From contig DATKKU010000020.1 in NCBI GenBank assembly GCA_035542755.1, positions 1 through 27,442 of the forward strand: 27,442 nt of DNA, given 5' to 3'. The notes beneath the pieces were generated by a model. The model did no database searches. It saw nothing but the letters and a program-made list of their open reading frames with translations, and had not been told where the DNA came from. Positions 13,128 through 20,793 of this stretch are shown here, piece after piece (within the stretch, counting starts at the first letter, position 1; each line of letters opens with the position of its first letter). The translations under genes and the position numbers were made by a program. The stretch comes from RYN-425 sp035542755. GTDB lineage: Bacteria > Patescibacteriota > Saccharimonadia > Saccharimonadales > UBA10212.

Positions 13128-13475
13128 TTATTTTTTACTAGCGGTTTGGACTACTGTTGCGAAGGCCTTTGGCTCGTTAACGGCCAGCTCGGCTAAGACC
13201 TTGCGATCTAAGGATATATCAGCAGTTTTCAAAGAAGAGATTAGGCGGCTGTAAGTGGTGCCGTGCAGACGAGCAGCAGCATTAATCCGGGCATTCCATA
13301 GGCTGCGAAAGGTTCGTTTACGGTTGCGACGGTCTCTGTAGGCATACTGCAGAGCCTTAGTCGTGGCTTGACGACCCCTTCGGACGCTGGAACGGTGCGC
13401 CTTGGTGTAGCCCTTAGTCTGGCGGCGAACTTTTTGATGACGTGCATGGCTCGTCACACCTCTTTTAACACGCAT
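13128..13475 (-). CDS. rplT: 50S ribosomal protein L20
   Basis: The 115-residue highly basic protein (MRVKRGVTSHARHQKVRRQT, then RSLWNARINAAARLHGTTYS) is typical L20, an early assembly protein of the large subunit. It follows rpmI with one base between stop and start, in the conserved infC-rpmI-rplT order. AGGGG lies 6 nt before the ATG, inside the end of rpmI. Confidence 0.96.
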   Translation of the reverse strand: MRVKRGVTSHARHQKVRRQTKGYTKAHRSSVRRGRQATTKALQYAYRDRRNRKRTFRSLWNARINAAARLHGTTYSRLISSLKTADISLDRKVLAELAVNEPKAFATVVQTASKK

Positions 13476-13476
13476 C

Positions 13477-13671
13477 TTATACCCCTAACTTGCGTCTAAT
13501 GGTCTTAGACTGCTTTCCAGCCATCGCTTCCATACCGGCAAAGGTGCGCTTACGAGAAGCGCTCTTCTTTTCCAGAAAGTGTCCACCACTGGCGTGGCGA
13601 CGCATAACCTTACCATTTTTGGTTATGGTTATTCGTTTCTTGGTTCCACTATGGGTTTTTAGCTTTGGCAC
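13477..13671 (-). CDS. rpmI: 50S ribosomal protein L35
   Basis: The 64-residue protein (MPKLKTHSGTKKRITITKNG, ending SKTIRRKLGV) has the length and pattern of L35. It starts with GTG at 13671, preceded by AAGGAG at 5 nt. The start overlaps the end of infC by 23 nt, so translation is likely coupled. Confidence 0.96.
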   Translation of the reverse strand: MPKLKTHSGTKKRITITKNGKVMRRHASGGHFLEKKSASRKRTFAGMEAMAGKQSKTIRRKLGV

Positions 13672-14176
13672 TTTTACTCCTTACAACAAAACTAAGCTGA
13701 CGGCCCGCAAAGACGGGAGCCTGATCGACGACAACTGTGTCACCGAAATCCTCTATAATCCGACTGGCTAATTTATCGCCCACCTCTTTGTGGGCTAATT
13801 CACGTCCCCGATAGATTAGCGTAATTTTGACCTTATGTCCAGCCTCTAAGAAGTTGCGAACCTTAGTCATCTTTACATCCAGGTCGTGACTGCTGATTTT
13901 TAGCCCCAAACGCATCTGTTTTAACTCCAAAGGTTTGCTCTTGGCCCGATTTTTCTTGAGGAGCTTAGTTCTTTGATAATTATACTTACCCCAGTCAACA
14001 ATCTTGGCTACGGGGGGGTTAGCTTCAGGTGATACTACTACAATGTCCAACCCCGCCGACTCGGCAGCCTCAAGTGCTTCAGCACGAGTTAGAACCCCTA
14101 ACTGTTGGCCATTATCACCTATCACGCGCAAATTAGAGGCACGTATGGCCTGATTCAACTGTGGGGCTCTGTCTAT
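13649..14176 (-). CDS. infC: Translation initiation factor IF-3, AUA start
   Basis: IF-3 keeps ribosomal subunits apart and proofreads start codons. Both domains are present: N-terminal QLNQAIRASNLRVI and the C-terminal domain from about residue 85 (KQMRLGLKISSHDLDVKMTK, then KVKITLIYRGRELAH). The open frame extends to a TTG at 14233, but that TTG is the -35 hexamer of the promoter, and the expected transcript begins near 14197. Within the transcript the only well-placed start is ATA at 14176, 8 nt after AAGGAG. This gives 175 residues, close to the usual 180. Non-AUG starts are typical of infC because IF-3 represses its own non-canonical start. Confidence 0.9.
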   Translation of the reverse strand: MDRAPQLNQAIRASNLRVIGDNGQQLGVLTRAEALEAAESAGLDIVVVSPEANPPVAKIVDWGKYNYQRTKLLKKNRAKSKPLELKQMRLGLKISSHDLDVKMTKVRNFLEAGHKVKITLIYRGRELAHKEVGDKLASRIIEDFGDTVVVDQAPVFAGRQLSFVVRSKSAKAKNP

Positions 14177-14203
14177 CTCAAGTACTCCTTCAACACTACG
14201 ACG

Positions 14204-14233
14204 ATAATACCAAAAACACCTTATAACAGGCAA
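14204..14233 (-). promoter_or_regulatory. Promoter of the infC-rpmI-rplT operon
   Basis: On the minus strand TTGCCT (14233-14228), an 18-bp spacer and TATTAT (14209-14204) preceded by TGG. A start near 14197 leaves a leader of about 20 nt with AAGGAG before the ATA start. Confidence 0.6.
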
Positions 14234-14238
14234 GAATA

Positions 14239-15756
14239 TTAAATATAAACTTGCTGCCGGTAACTAAGAGCCTCACTGATATGGGTTTTTTCTATAGCCT
14301 CAGCTTCTTCTAAATCGGCAATTGTACGGGCTACTCTAACAACCCTAATATAGGCTCTGGCAGATATGCCCAATCTAGTAGCTGCATTATCAAGAAAATC
14401 CTTGGCCTCATCCGGTAGACGAGCCAGTTGACGAATTTCCTGGTTGGTCATGGAGGAGTTGAATCTAGCTGAACCGAACCTACTAACCTGTAAGTCATAT
14501 GCTTTCTCCACTCTTTGGCGAATGCTGCTGCTCTCAGCGCTCCTTTCGCGTTTCTCTAGTATTTTCCTATGGTCCACATCGTTAACTGCTAAGTGTAGGT
14601 CTATTCGGTCTAGGATTGGCCCGGATACTTTCTTTTGATACTTCGCAATTGCACCGGGACTGCACACGCAGGGTTTATCAGTGCCATAGTAACCACACGG
14701 GCAGGGGTTTTGAGTGGCTACTAATATAAAGTCGGCTGGATATGTAGCTGAGTCTTTAACTCTGGCTATAGTCACCAGCCTATCCTCCAGAGGTTGTCTT
14801 AGAGCTTCCAATGAAGAGTGGCTAAACTCTGGTAGCTCATCCAAAAATAAAACACCTCGGTGCGCTAAGCTGGCTTCTCCAGGCTTGGGTTTTGATCCGC
14901 CACCAACCAAAGCTGTTGTGCTCACGGTGTGATGTGGCGAGCGGAAGGGGCGAGTACTTATAATGTCACTAAAACCACCGCTGGAAAGACTATGTAAATG
15001 AGTAACTTCTAAAATCTCGCTATGTTTCAGCGATGGAAGTATGCCACACATGGCTTTAGCAAGCATGGTCTTACCGGTTCCCGGGGGGCCGTGGAGCAAT
15101 ATGTTGTGGTGCCCGGCTGCCGCAATCTGTAGTGCTCGTTTAGCTATGGGCTGACCGGATATTTCGGAGAAGTCTACTATATATACACTTGGTTTAGAGT
15201 CCTCTAGGTGCCCATTTTCGCTGTCAATCTGCTTTAAAGCCAGAGTCCCGGCAAGGTCTAGATATACATCCCTAAGATTGGCAGCGGCTTTAACTTTGAT
15301 GTCCGGGATTAGTAGAGCTTGTTCTAGATTCGTCGAGGGGATATAGAAGTGCTTAAAACCAAGGCGTTTAGCCTCCAATATTCGACCAATCAGGCCCCTT
15401 ACGGGGTTAAGCGAACCATCTAAACCTAGTTCACCAAAAAACACAAAGTTATCAAGATTATCGGTTTTGATTTGGCCGCTCTGAGCAAAAATTGAGACAG
15501 CCATTGGCAAGTCTAAGCTAGTTGAGTCTTTTGGCAAGTCGGCCGGCGACAAGTTAATAGTTATACGCTTCTTTGGCAGCTGAAGATTAGAGCTTGCAAA
15601 ACTAGCCCGCAGCCGATCCTTTGCTTCGTCTACGGCCTTGCTAGCATAGCCGATGATTATAATTGCCGGCAGCCCGCTAGTTATATGGCATTGTACATTC
15701 ACCAGGGCAGAGTCTGTTCCAGAATAATCTATGATACTTTTTATGCCTTTTGTCAT
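14239..15756 (-). CDS. comM: ComM/YifB family AAA+ ATPase
   Basis: The 505-residue protein has the family architecture: an N-terminal Lon-like domain (1 to about 180, with INLSPADLPKDSTSLDLPMA and FFGELGLDGSLNPVRG), a Mg-chelatase-type AAA+ core with P-loop GPPGTGKT (223-230), Walker B VLFLDELPEF, the cysteine-rich NPCPCGYYG, and a C-terminal domain. ComM is a hexameric helicase that promotes branch migration during natural transformation. Length is normal. No Shine-Dalgarno sequence is evident before the ATG. It is the first leftward gene left of the large gap. Confidence 0.94.
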   Translation of the reverse strand: MTKGIKSIIDYSGTDSALVNVQCHITSGLPAIIIIGYASKAVDEAKDRLRASFASSNLQLPKKRITINLSPADLPKDSTSLDLPMAVSIFAQSGQIKTDNLDNFVFFGELGLDGSLNPVRGLIGRILEAKRLGFKHFYIPSTNLEQALLIPDIKVKAAANLRDVYLDLAGTLALKQIDSENGHLEDSKPSVYIVDFSEISGQPIAKRALQIAAAGHHNILLHGPPGTGKTMLAKAMCGILPSLKHSEILEVTHLHSLSSGGFSDIISTRPFRSPHHTVSTTALVGGGSKPKPGEASLAHRGVLFLDELPEFSHSSLEALRQPLEDRLVTIARVKDSATYPADFILVATQNPCPCGYYGTDKPCVCSPGAIAKYQKKVSGPILDRIDLHLAVNDVDHRKILEKRERSAESSSIRQRVEKAYDLQVSRFGSARFNSSMTNQEIRQLARLPDEAKDFLDNAATRLGISARAYIRVVRVARTIADLEEAEAIEKTHISEALSYRQQVYI

Positions 15757-15820
15757 AAATATATTTTCGCACTTTTCAGGATTCAGAAAAAGAGATTAAG
15801 TTTAATGAATTAAATTGACA

Positions 15821-15861
15821 CCAAAAACGCCCGGCATTTTTTGTTTGCAGGGCGTTTTTGG
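15821..15861. terminator. Terminator-like hairpin, both strands
   Basis: CCAAAAACGCCC (15821-15832) and GGGCGTTTTTGG (15850-15861) form a 12-bp perfect stem. Each side supplies a run of five T on one strand. On the minus strand it would end the transcript that begins near 15992. Confidence 0.55.
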
Positions 15862-15992
15862 TTGTTTGTTGGTTTTGGCGAATTTGTTGTCGAACTTTTG
15901 TGTGTTAGATGGCTTTTGGTGGAACAACCGCTTGCGAGAAGCGGTTGTTACATAGTCTTTTTGTTTTTGAGCACTTTTTTTATTCAAGTGCT
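15821..15992 (-). ncRNA. Candidate small RNA with three hairpins
   Basis: A promoter-like TTGACA (16027-16022), 17-bp spacer and TAAGAT (16004-15999) predicts a minus-strand start near 15992. The RNA would open with hairpin AGCACTT/AAGTGCT (15992-15986 with 15976-15970), continue with an 11-bp perfect hairpin AACAACCGCTT/AAGCGGTTGTT (15949-15923), then a G-poor A/C-rich linker, and end at the 12-bp terminator. A 61-codon frame (15802-15987, TTG start) overlaps but runs through the terminator and has no ribosome-binding site. Family unknown. Confidence 0.4.
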
Positions 15993-15998
15993 TTCTTC

Positions 15999-16055
15999 AT
16001 CTTATAAATTGCTTTTTTAACTGTCAACACGTTTATGTTAAAAACCTGTGCATAA
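15999..16055 (-). promoter_or_regulatory. Minus-strand promoter with adjacent DnaA-like box
   Basis: TTGACA (16027-16022), 17 bp, TAAGAT (16004-15999). About 20 bp upstream on the same strand is TTATGCACA (16055-16047), one base from the consensus DnaA box. Confidence 0.45.
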
Positions 16056-16332
16056 CTTTCACTAAATTTCACAAATATGCCAACTATCAAAAAATTATCG
16101 CAGGTCCAACGCCAACAAATAGCGGCATTTTTAGCGTTTCAGATTTAAAAAACATTCGGGCGATAAGCTCCAGCAAGCGATTCCCATAAATTAACCATGT
16201 CTACTAGGCCGGCTTTTGGTAAATTGCGATTTAGCCCAACGACTAGTTGCGCTTACAGAACCGCGCCTCATCGTTAAACGGGCCAAGTAGCGCTACACAA
16301 TGTCTAGACCTAGTGGCTAAGACTTCTGCCTA

Positions 16333-16366
16333 TCTTTATGAACTTGCCGGTCTTTATGAACTTGCC
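16333..16366 (+). repeat. Tandem direct repeat, period 18
   Basis: TCTTTATGAACTTGCC occurs at 16333-16348 and again at 16351-16366, separated by GG. Only two units are present. Confidence 0.7.
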
Positions 16367-16788
16367 ATTAACCGGATTAGCATGTTGGCTATTTAGGACA
16401 GCCCACTGCACGATAAGCTTCGGCGCCATGGGCCTAGGCCCCATTACGCTTGAACGACCCAAAACCCAGTAGGCTAGTCCATACAGACCATTCAGATATC
16501 ATTGGCATGCGACGGCTGATGTGCAACCGCGCCGACTAGCTACTAAATTGCTCTGGATTAGTCTAGGCGCATATATTTATTAGCTGCTGGAACACTAATC
16601 CTTAATTTCTCAGGTGATTAATAATCGCAGGTCCATAACTCAGCTCCCGGTTCCCAGGCCTAGGCATGTACGAGGGCATGGATATACATATAAAAGACCA
16701 ACTCGGCACAATATCTAAAGCAGCACAGAGCTGTTCAATAGAATCTGTAATAATATATACAACGGCAAAAGTGGGACAATTCAATCTG

Positions 16789-16813
16789 TATAGTTGTGTA
16801 TAACACAACTATA
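16789..16813. repeat. 10-bp inverted repeat around a DnaA-like box
   Basis: TATAGTTGTG (16789-16798) and CACAACTATA (16804-16813) are perfect complements around TATAA. The minus strand reads TTATACACA at 16803-16795, one base from the DnaA consensus. Confidence 0.55.
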
Positions 16814-16910
16814 TTAGCATTGACCATAAGCATTATTTGTAGTAGTTTATATGGGTAAGTCAAAAACAAAAAAATGCTTACGGACAGGCGTATGGAGTCG
16901 TCTTGGATAG

Positions 16911-16998
16911 CGCTCTTCAATTGAAGAGCGGTCAGTCAAAGCCACTTTAGCGGTAAGCGCTATAAAGTAATATATACGGGCGCATTTACCGCAGTGGC
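16911..16998. repeat. 20-bp perfect palindrome and adjoining long hairpin
   Basis: CGCTCTTCAATTGAAGAGCG (16911-16930) is a perfect palindrome. Ten bases later AGCCACT (16940-16946) pairs with AGTGGCT (16992-16998), GCGGTAA (16950-16956) with TTACCGC, and GCGC (16957-16960) with GCGC, giving an 18-bp stem with two small bulges and an AT-rich loop. The hairpin ends 21 nt before the next start codon, so it may be regulatory. Confidence 0.5.
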
Positions 16999-17019
16999 TC
17001 CACGTTTTAAACTAGGTGT

Positions 17020-17364
17020 ATGAGATCCAGATATCAAAAGGCCAGGCGGTTAGTGATTGTTGCGATACTTAGCCTGGTATTTGCGTTAATTTTGGTATCT
17101 TCAACTACTCCGTCATCTAACATCGTTTACTCAATACCGTTTTTTATACTGTTATACGTCTTCTTGTTGAGCTTCGGAAGCTCCGTTGTAGTATTCCAGA
17201 CCGGAACGCTCAGCAGGCTTGCGAAGCAAATATTAGTCATAGTGACGACCACCGTGGTTACTCTGTTAATGTTTAGCAGCTCTCAATCATTGAGTTGGGT
17301 TGACGCATTGATAATGATATTGATTTCCGGTGGACTAGCTTTTTATTTCAGCAGACGCCCATAA
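17020..17364 (+). CDS. Small membrane protein of unknown function
   Basis: The 114-residue protein has a basic N-terminus (MRSRYQKARR) and four hydrophobic segments at about 11-27, 33-54, 67-86 and 92-110, so it is probably a four-helix membrane protein with the N-terminus inside. I do not recognise a family. TAAACT (17008-17013) lies 6 nt before the ATG, which fits a leaderless start. It is the first rightward gene after the large gap and precedes the secretion-type ATPase genes, from which it is separated by a promoter. Confidence 0.65.
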   Translation: MRSRYQKARRLVIVAILSLVFALILVSSTTPSSNIVYSIPFFILLYVFLLSFGSSVVVFQTGTLSRLAKQILVIVTTTVVTLLMFSSSQSLSWVDALIMILISGGLAFYFSRRP

Positions 17365-17393
17365 GTAACTAGCGCAGCAGCTTGGCGCTAAAG

Positions 17394-17399
17394 TATAAT
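17394..17399 (+). promoter_or_regulatory. -10 element before the 140-residue protein gene
   Basis: A perfect TATAAT (17394-17399) ends 6 nt before ATG 17406. It rules out the upstream in-frame TTG at 17382 as start and implies a leaderless mRNA. Confidence 0.6.
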
Positions 17400-17405
17400 G
17401 TAGGT

Positions 17406-17828
17406 ATGAATCCCTCCGGAGGAGAAACTCATAAAGGTTTGGAAGCATCGCCCAAGGCTCCTGAGGGTGAAGCTCTAGGTGATAATAGCCTAGAAGAAGT
17501 GCCATCCGGTTCGCCGGAATCAGGTTCTGCTAATCAAGCGGCACAGGCCAGTGCTCAAGTTGCGACGGCAATCGCCCTAGCCGGCCAGCCGGTGGTGAGC
17601 GATATGACCGATGATACTATGCAAGTAACGAGCGGCAGCCAGGCCAGCAGTCAAGGCAACGGCGGTGAGCGTATAGAAAAAGTTTGGATAGATAAAACTA
17701 AAGCGGTTGCTGCTCAGACTAAGAATGACCCATTTCAGCAAAAACAACAGATAAGCAAGGTCAAGGCGGAGTATATTCAGGAGCGCTTTAATAAGACTAT
17801 TAAAACGGACGACACGGTAGCTAAATGA
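17406..17828 (+). CDS. Disordered soluble protein of unknown function
   Basis: The 140-residue protein is rich in Ser, Gly, Gln, Ala and Glu, with no hydrophobic segment and no recognised domain; most of it is probably disordered. The last 40 residues (KVWIDKTKAVAAQTKNDPFQ and on) are more ordered and charged. The start is set by TATAAT 6 nt upstream. Its stop overlaps the next gene's start in ATGA (17825-17828), so the two are translationally coupled and the product probably works with the ATPase. Confidence 0.7.
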   Translation: MNPSGGETHKGLEASPKAPEGEALGDNSLEEVPSGSPESGSANQAAQASAQVATAIALAGQPVVSDMTDDTMQVTSGSQASSQGNGGERIEKVWIDKTKAVAAQTKNDPFQQKQQISKVKAEYIQERFNKTIKTDDTVAK

Positions 17829-20695
17829 CAGCCTTACTAGTTCTGATGTGTTTTCTGGTTATGATTCTGGCTGGTAGCGCTGTTGGCTATCTGTATGTAC
17901 GAAAGCTCTTAAGGGAACAGAAGAACTACGAACGTGCTTTAAAAATGGTCCCAGTTTTGATTCATTTGCCGCCTCCCAGCGACGATACTGAGGCAAACGG
18001 CAGAGACGCGCGGGACCTTGTTGATGAAAATATATCTAGAGCTCAGGTGCTTTACAGCATTTTGGCGAGTACTTTTCAAAAGGGCTTAAAATCTAAGTTT
18101 TACGGCCAGAGGCATATAGCGCTAGAGATAATTGCTAATAAGGGGGCAGTGCACTTCTATGCAGCTGTACCAGTACCGCTACTGGGTATAGTTGAACAGG
18201 CAATTGTTAGCGCATATCCTACTGCTAGACTGGAAGAGGTGGCAGAACACAATATCTTCAGCCCAATTGGCAGGATAACGGGCACGCTAGGTGGAGAACT
18301 GGTTCTAAAGGAGAATTTTGTCTATCCAATCGCAACCTATCAGGATATAAAGCGCGACACCATGCAGTCTATGCTGAACTCTTTATCAACCCTCTCCAAG
18401 GAAGACGGTGCCGGTATACAGATTCTGCTGCGCCCGGCGTATGGTAATTGGCGCAGAAAAGCTACATCGGAAGCTACCAGGCTGCGCAACGGAAAAAAAC
18501 CTAGCAAGGGACTGGAGTCGGTTTTCTGGTGGACGGGACAGGCCTTTGGCGCACTTACAAAGCCACCGGATAAGCCAGGAGAAAAAAAGCCAGACGACCC
18601 AAAGGACATATCAAGTCTGGATCAGTCCGTTATCCAAGCCATTGAGGAAAAGACTAAACAGCCGGGCTACGAAGTCAGCATAAAGGTCGTAGCCTCCTCT
18701 AATATCTCCCAGCGTGCGCAGACTATCCTGAACAACATAGTGGCCACCTTCTCCTTGTTTGACGCTCCAGGTCGCAATGGTTTTAAATTTGTTCCGGCGA
18801 GGGACATTGATAGTTTTATTACGGCTTACATCCTGAGGTTTTTTCCTCAAGACAGTAACTCCAACATCTTAAACGCGACCGAACTGGCCACTTTGTTTCA
18901 TTTTCCGGACCAGCAGAACATTCCTACTTCTCAGCTGGAAAGACAAGCCTCTAAGCAGGTTGACGGTCCCAGGAACGCTCCAGAACACGGCTTGTTGATG
19001 GGATATAACGTTTTTCGTGGGGCCAAAAAAGCCATCCGAATTACCGATGCCGACAGGGCTCGGCATATGTATGCTGTTGGTCAAACCGGAACTGGTAAGT
19101 CTACTTTTTTGGAGAACCTGGCTCTGCAAGACATGCTGGAGGGCAGAGGCTTTGCTTTCGTTGATCCGCACGGTGATACCGCTGAGAAGCTGCTAGCTAT
19201 GGTTCCCAAAGAGCGGACCGAAGATGTCATATATTTCTCACCAGCAGACATGGATTACCCCCTGGGGCTAAACATGTTTGAATACCACTCGGCTGACCAA
19301 AAGGACTTTCTGATTCAGGAAGCTATAAACATGCTTTACAAACTCTATGATCCTCAGCACCAGGGAATCATAGGGCCGCGCTACGAACACTTGTTTAGAA
19401 ACGCTGCGTTGGCGGTTATGGCTGACCCCGAGGGTGGCACTTTTGTTGACATACCAAAGCTTTTCAGAGACCCGGCCTTCGTGGAGCAGAAGCTTAAGCA
19501 CGTGACAGATCCCAATGTACTGGAGTTTTGGCGTAAGGAAATGCCAGCTTCACAAAGGTCAAACGAGTTTGGGGAAGTCACCAGCTGGTTTGTCAGTAAG
19601 TTCGGTGCTTTTCTGTCTAACGAAATGATGCGTAATATAATCGGTCAGACCAAGAGTAGCTTTGACCTGCGGGACGTAATGGACAACGGCAAGATATTAC
19701 TGGTTAACCTAAGCCGAGGTCGGACGGGTGATTTAAATTCTAAGCTGCTCGGAATGATTTTTGTCATGAAGTTTGAGGCTGCAGCCATGAGCCGGGCCGA
19801 CGTGCCGGAGGAATATCGCCGAGACTTTTGTCTTTACGTTGATGAGTTTCAGAACTTTTCTACAGATTCGTTCGCTGATATTTTGAGCCAAGCTCGCAAA
19901 TATCACCTCAACCTGATTGTCGCCAACCAGTTTACGACACAATTGAGTGAAGAGATTCGCGATGCGGTTTTTGGTAACGTCGGCACGGTTGTGTCGTTTA
20001 GGGTTGGTACCACCGATGCCGAGTTTCTAGCCAAACAATTTACGCCGACTTTCGATATAGATGACCTGCAATTTTTGCCTAATGCCAATACCATAGTCAG
20101 GATGATGATAGGCGGGGTTCCAGTGCAGCCTTTCAGTATGGCCACCTTACCGCCGCTGGGTAATCCCAATAAAGAATTAGCGGATGCGCTAAAGCAACTG
20201 TCTGCAGCCAAGTACGGTCGTCCTAAGGCTCAGGTAGAGTCCGAAATAAGTCACCGCTTAGCCACCGTTCCATCACGGCCCAGCTTGCCAGCAGGCGGGC
20301 AAGGCCCGTTTGACCAATATGGATTTCCTAGCGGCAGCCCCAATTCGTCTCGTCCGCCCTTATCCGGACCCGTACAGCCTGCAAGTACTGGTTTGCCGAC
20401 TCCAGCCCAAAAGCCATCCGGCTCTCTCCAAGCATCTAGCTTCTTGGATGAGTGGCTAGAGAAACGAAAATCAGCCTCACCTCGGCCGCAAATGCCGGCC
20501 AGTACCGGCCAGCCCCAGGCAAGGCCCGCAAGTGGCGGTTTTGGAGCGCCTGCGCCGGCGACCGTTCAGCCCACAACTAGCCCAGCGCCCGATGGCGAAT
20601 TCAGGGTTCCGCGGGACGAGCACGGTCCTGTGTCGGCTGCCGATTCTGGGACAATGAAGATAGATGCTGACGGTAACGTAAGATACGGCGCTTAA
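17825..20695 (+). CDS. VirD4/TraG-like type IV secretion ATPase
   Basis: The 956-residue protein has an N-terminal membrane helix (about 2-27), a roughly 330-residue region with no recognised motif, and a TraG/VirD4/HerA-like ATPase core. The P-loop is GQTGTGKS (419-426), followed by FVDPHGDTAEKLL; Walker B is LYVDEFQNF with Asp673 and Glu674. Motifs such as SQARKYHLNLIVANQF and GNVGTVVSFRVG are typical of conjugation coupling ATPases. From about residue 810 the tail is Pro/Ser/Gly-rich and disordered. It probably powers DNA or protein transfer across the envelope, or DNA pumping; no relaxase or other secretion genes are in the window. Confidence 0.85.
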   Translation: MTALLVLMCFLVMILAGSAVGYLYVRKLLREQKNYERALKMVPVLIHLPPPSDDTEANGRDARDLVDENISRAQVLYSILASTFQKGLKSKFYGQRHIALEIIANKGAVHFYAAVPVPLLGIVEQAIVSAYPTARLEEVAEHNIFSPIGRITGTLGGELVLKENFVYPIATYQDIKRDTMQSMLNSLSTLSKEDGAGIQILLRPAYGNWRRKATSEATRLRNGKKPSKGLESVFWWTGQAFGALTKPPDKPGEKKPDDPKDISSLDQSVIQAIEEKTKQPGYEVSIKVVASSNISQRAQTILNNIVATFSLFDAPGRNGFKFVPARDIDSFITAYILRFFPQDSNSNILNATELATLFHFPDQQNIPTSQLERQASKQVDGPRNAPEHGLLMGYNVFRGAKKAIRITDADRARHMYAVGQTGTGKSTFLENLALQDMLEGRGFAFVDPHGDTAEKLLAMVPKERTEDVIYFSPADMDYPLGLNMFEYHSADQKDFLIQEAINMLYKLYDPQHQGIIGPRYEHLFRNAALAVMADPEGGTFVDIPKLFRDPAFVEQKLKHVTDPNVLEFWRKEMPASQRSNEFGEVTSWFVSKFGAFLSNEMMRNIIGQTKSSFDLRDVMDNGKILLVNLSRGRTGDLNSKLLGMIFVMKFEAAAMSRADVPEEYRRDFCLYVDEFQNFSTDSFADILSQARKYHLNLIVANQFTTQLSEEIRDAVFGNVGTVVSFRVGTTDAEFLAKQFTPTFDIDDLQFLPNANTIVRMMIGGVPVQPFSMATLPPLGNPNKELADALKQLSAAKYGRPKAQVESEISHRLATVPSRPSLPAGGQGPFDQYGFPSGSPNSSRPPLSGPVQPASTGLPTPAQKPSGSLQASSFLDEWLEKRKSASPRPQMPASTGQPQARPASGGFGAPAPATVQPTTSPAPDGEFRVPRDEHGPVSAADSGTMKIDADGNVRYGA

Positions 20696-20721
20696 CTGGT
20701 CTCGCAGACAGTGTTAGGGTA

Positions 20722-20750
20722 TTGTATTTATGGCCGTTTTAATCTATAAT
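20722..20750 (+). promoter_or_regulatory. Promoter of gyrB-gyrA
   Basis: TTGTAT (20722-20727), a 17-bp spacer and a perfect TATAAT (20745-20750). A start near 20757 gives a leader of about 37 nt containing GAGAGGG. Confidence 0.7.
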
Positions 20751-20793
20751 TGTTATTGAATAAAGGACAAATAAAGAGAGGGAAAATTCTTTT

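Larger units (their letters stand above)
16010..17019. other. Large non-coding gap, candidate oriC
   Basis: No convincing ORF is seen in this kilobase. It contains DnaA-like boxes at 16047-16055 (TTATGCACA) and 16795-16803 (TTATACACA), both on the minus strand, an 18-bp tandem repeat (16333-16366), a 12-bp direct repeat ATCGCAGGTCCA (16097-16108 and 16624-16635), the palindrome GGGCCTAGGCCC (16430-16441) and hairpins near 16789-16813, 16911-16930 and 16940-16998. Genes to the left run leftward and those to the right run rightward, including gyrB, gyrA and 16S rRNA. This fits a replication origin, but no dense box cluster or dnaA gene is present. Confidence 0.35.

Noticed and set aside
15802..15987. 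61-codon lysine-rich minus-strand frame, considered as L34 or a histone-like protein
   Set aside because: It has no L34 signature and no ribosome-binding site, and passes through a perfect 12-bp terminator-like hairpin; its composition follows from an A/C-rich strand.
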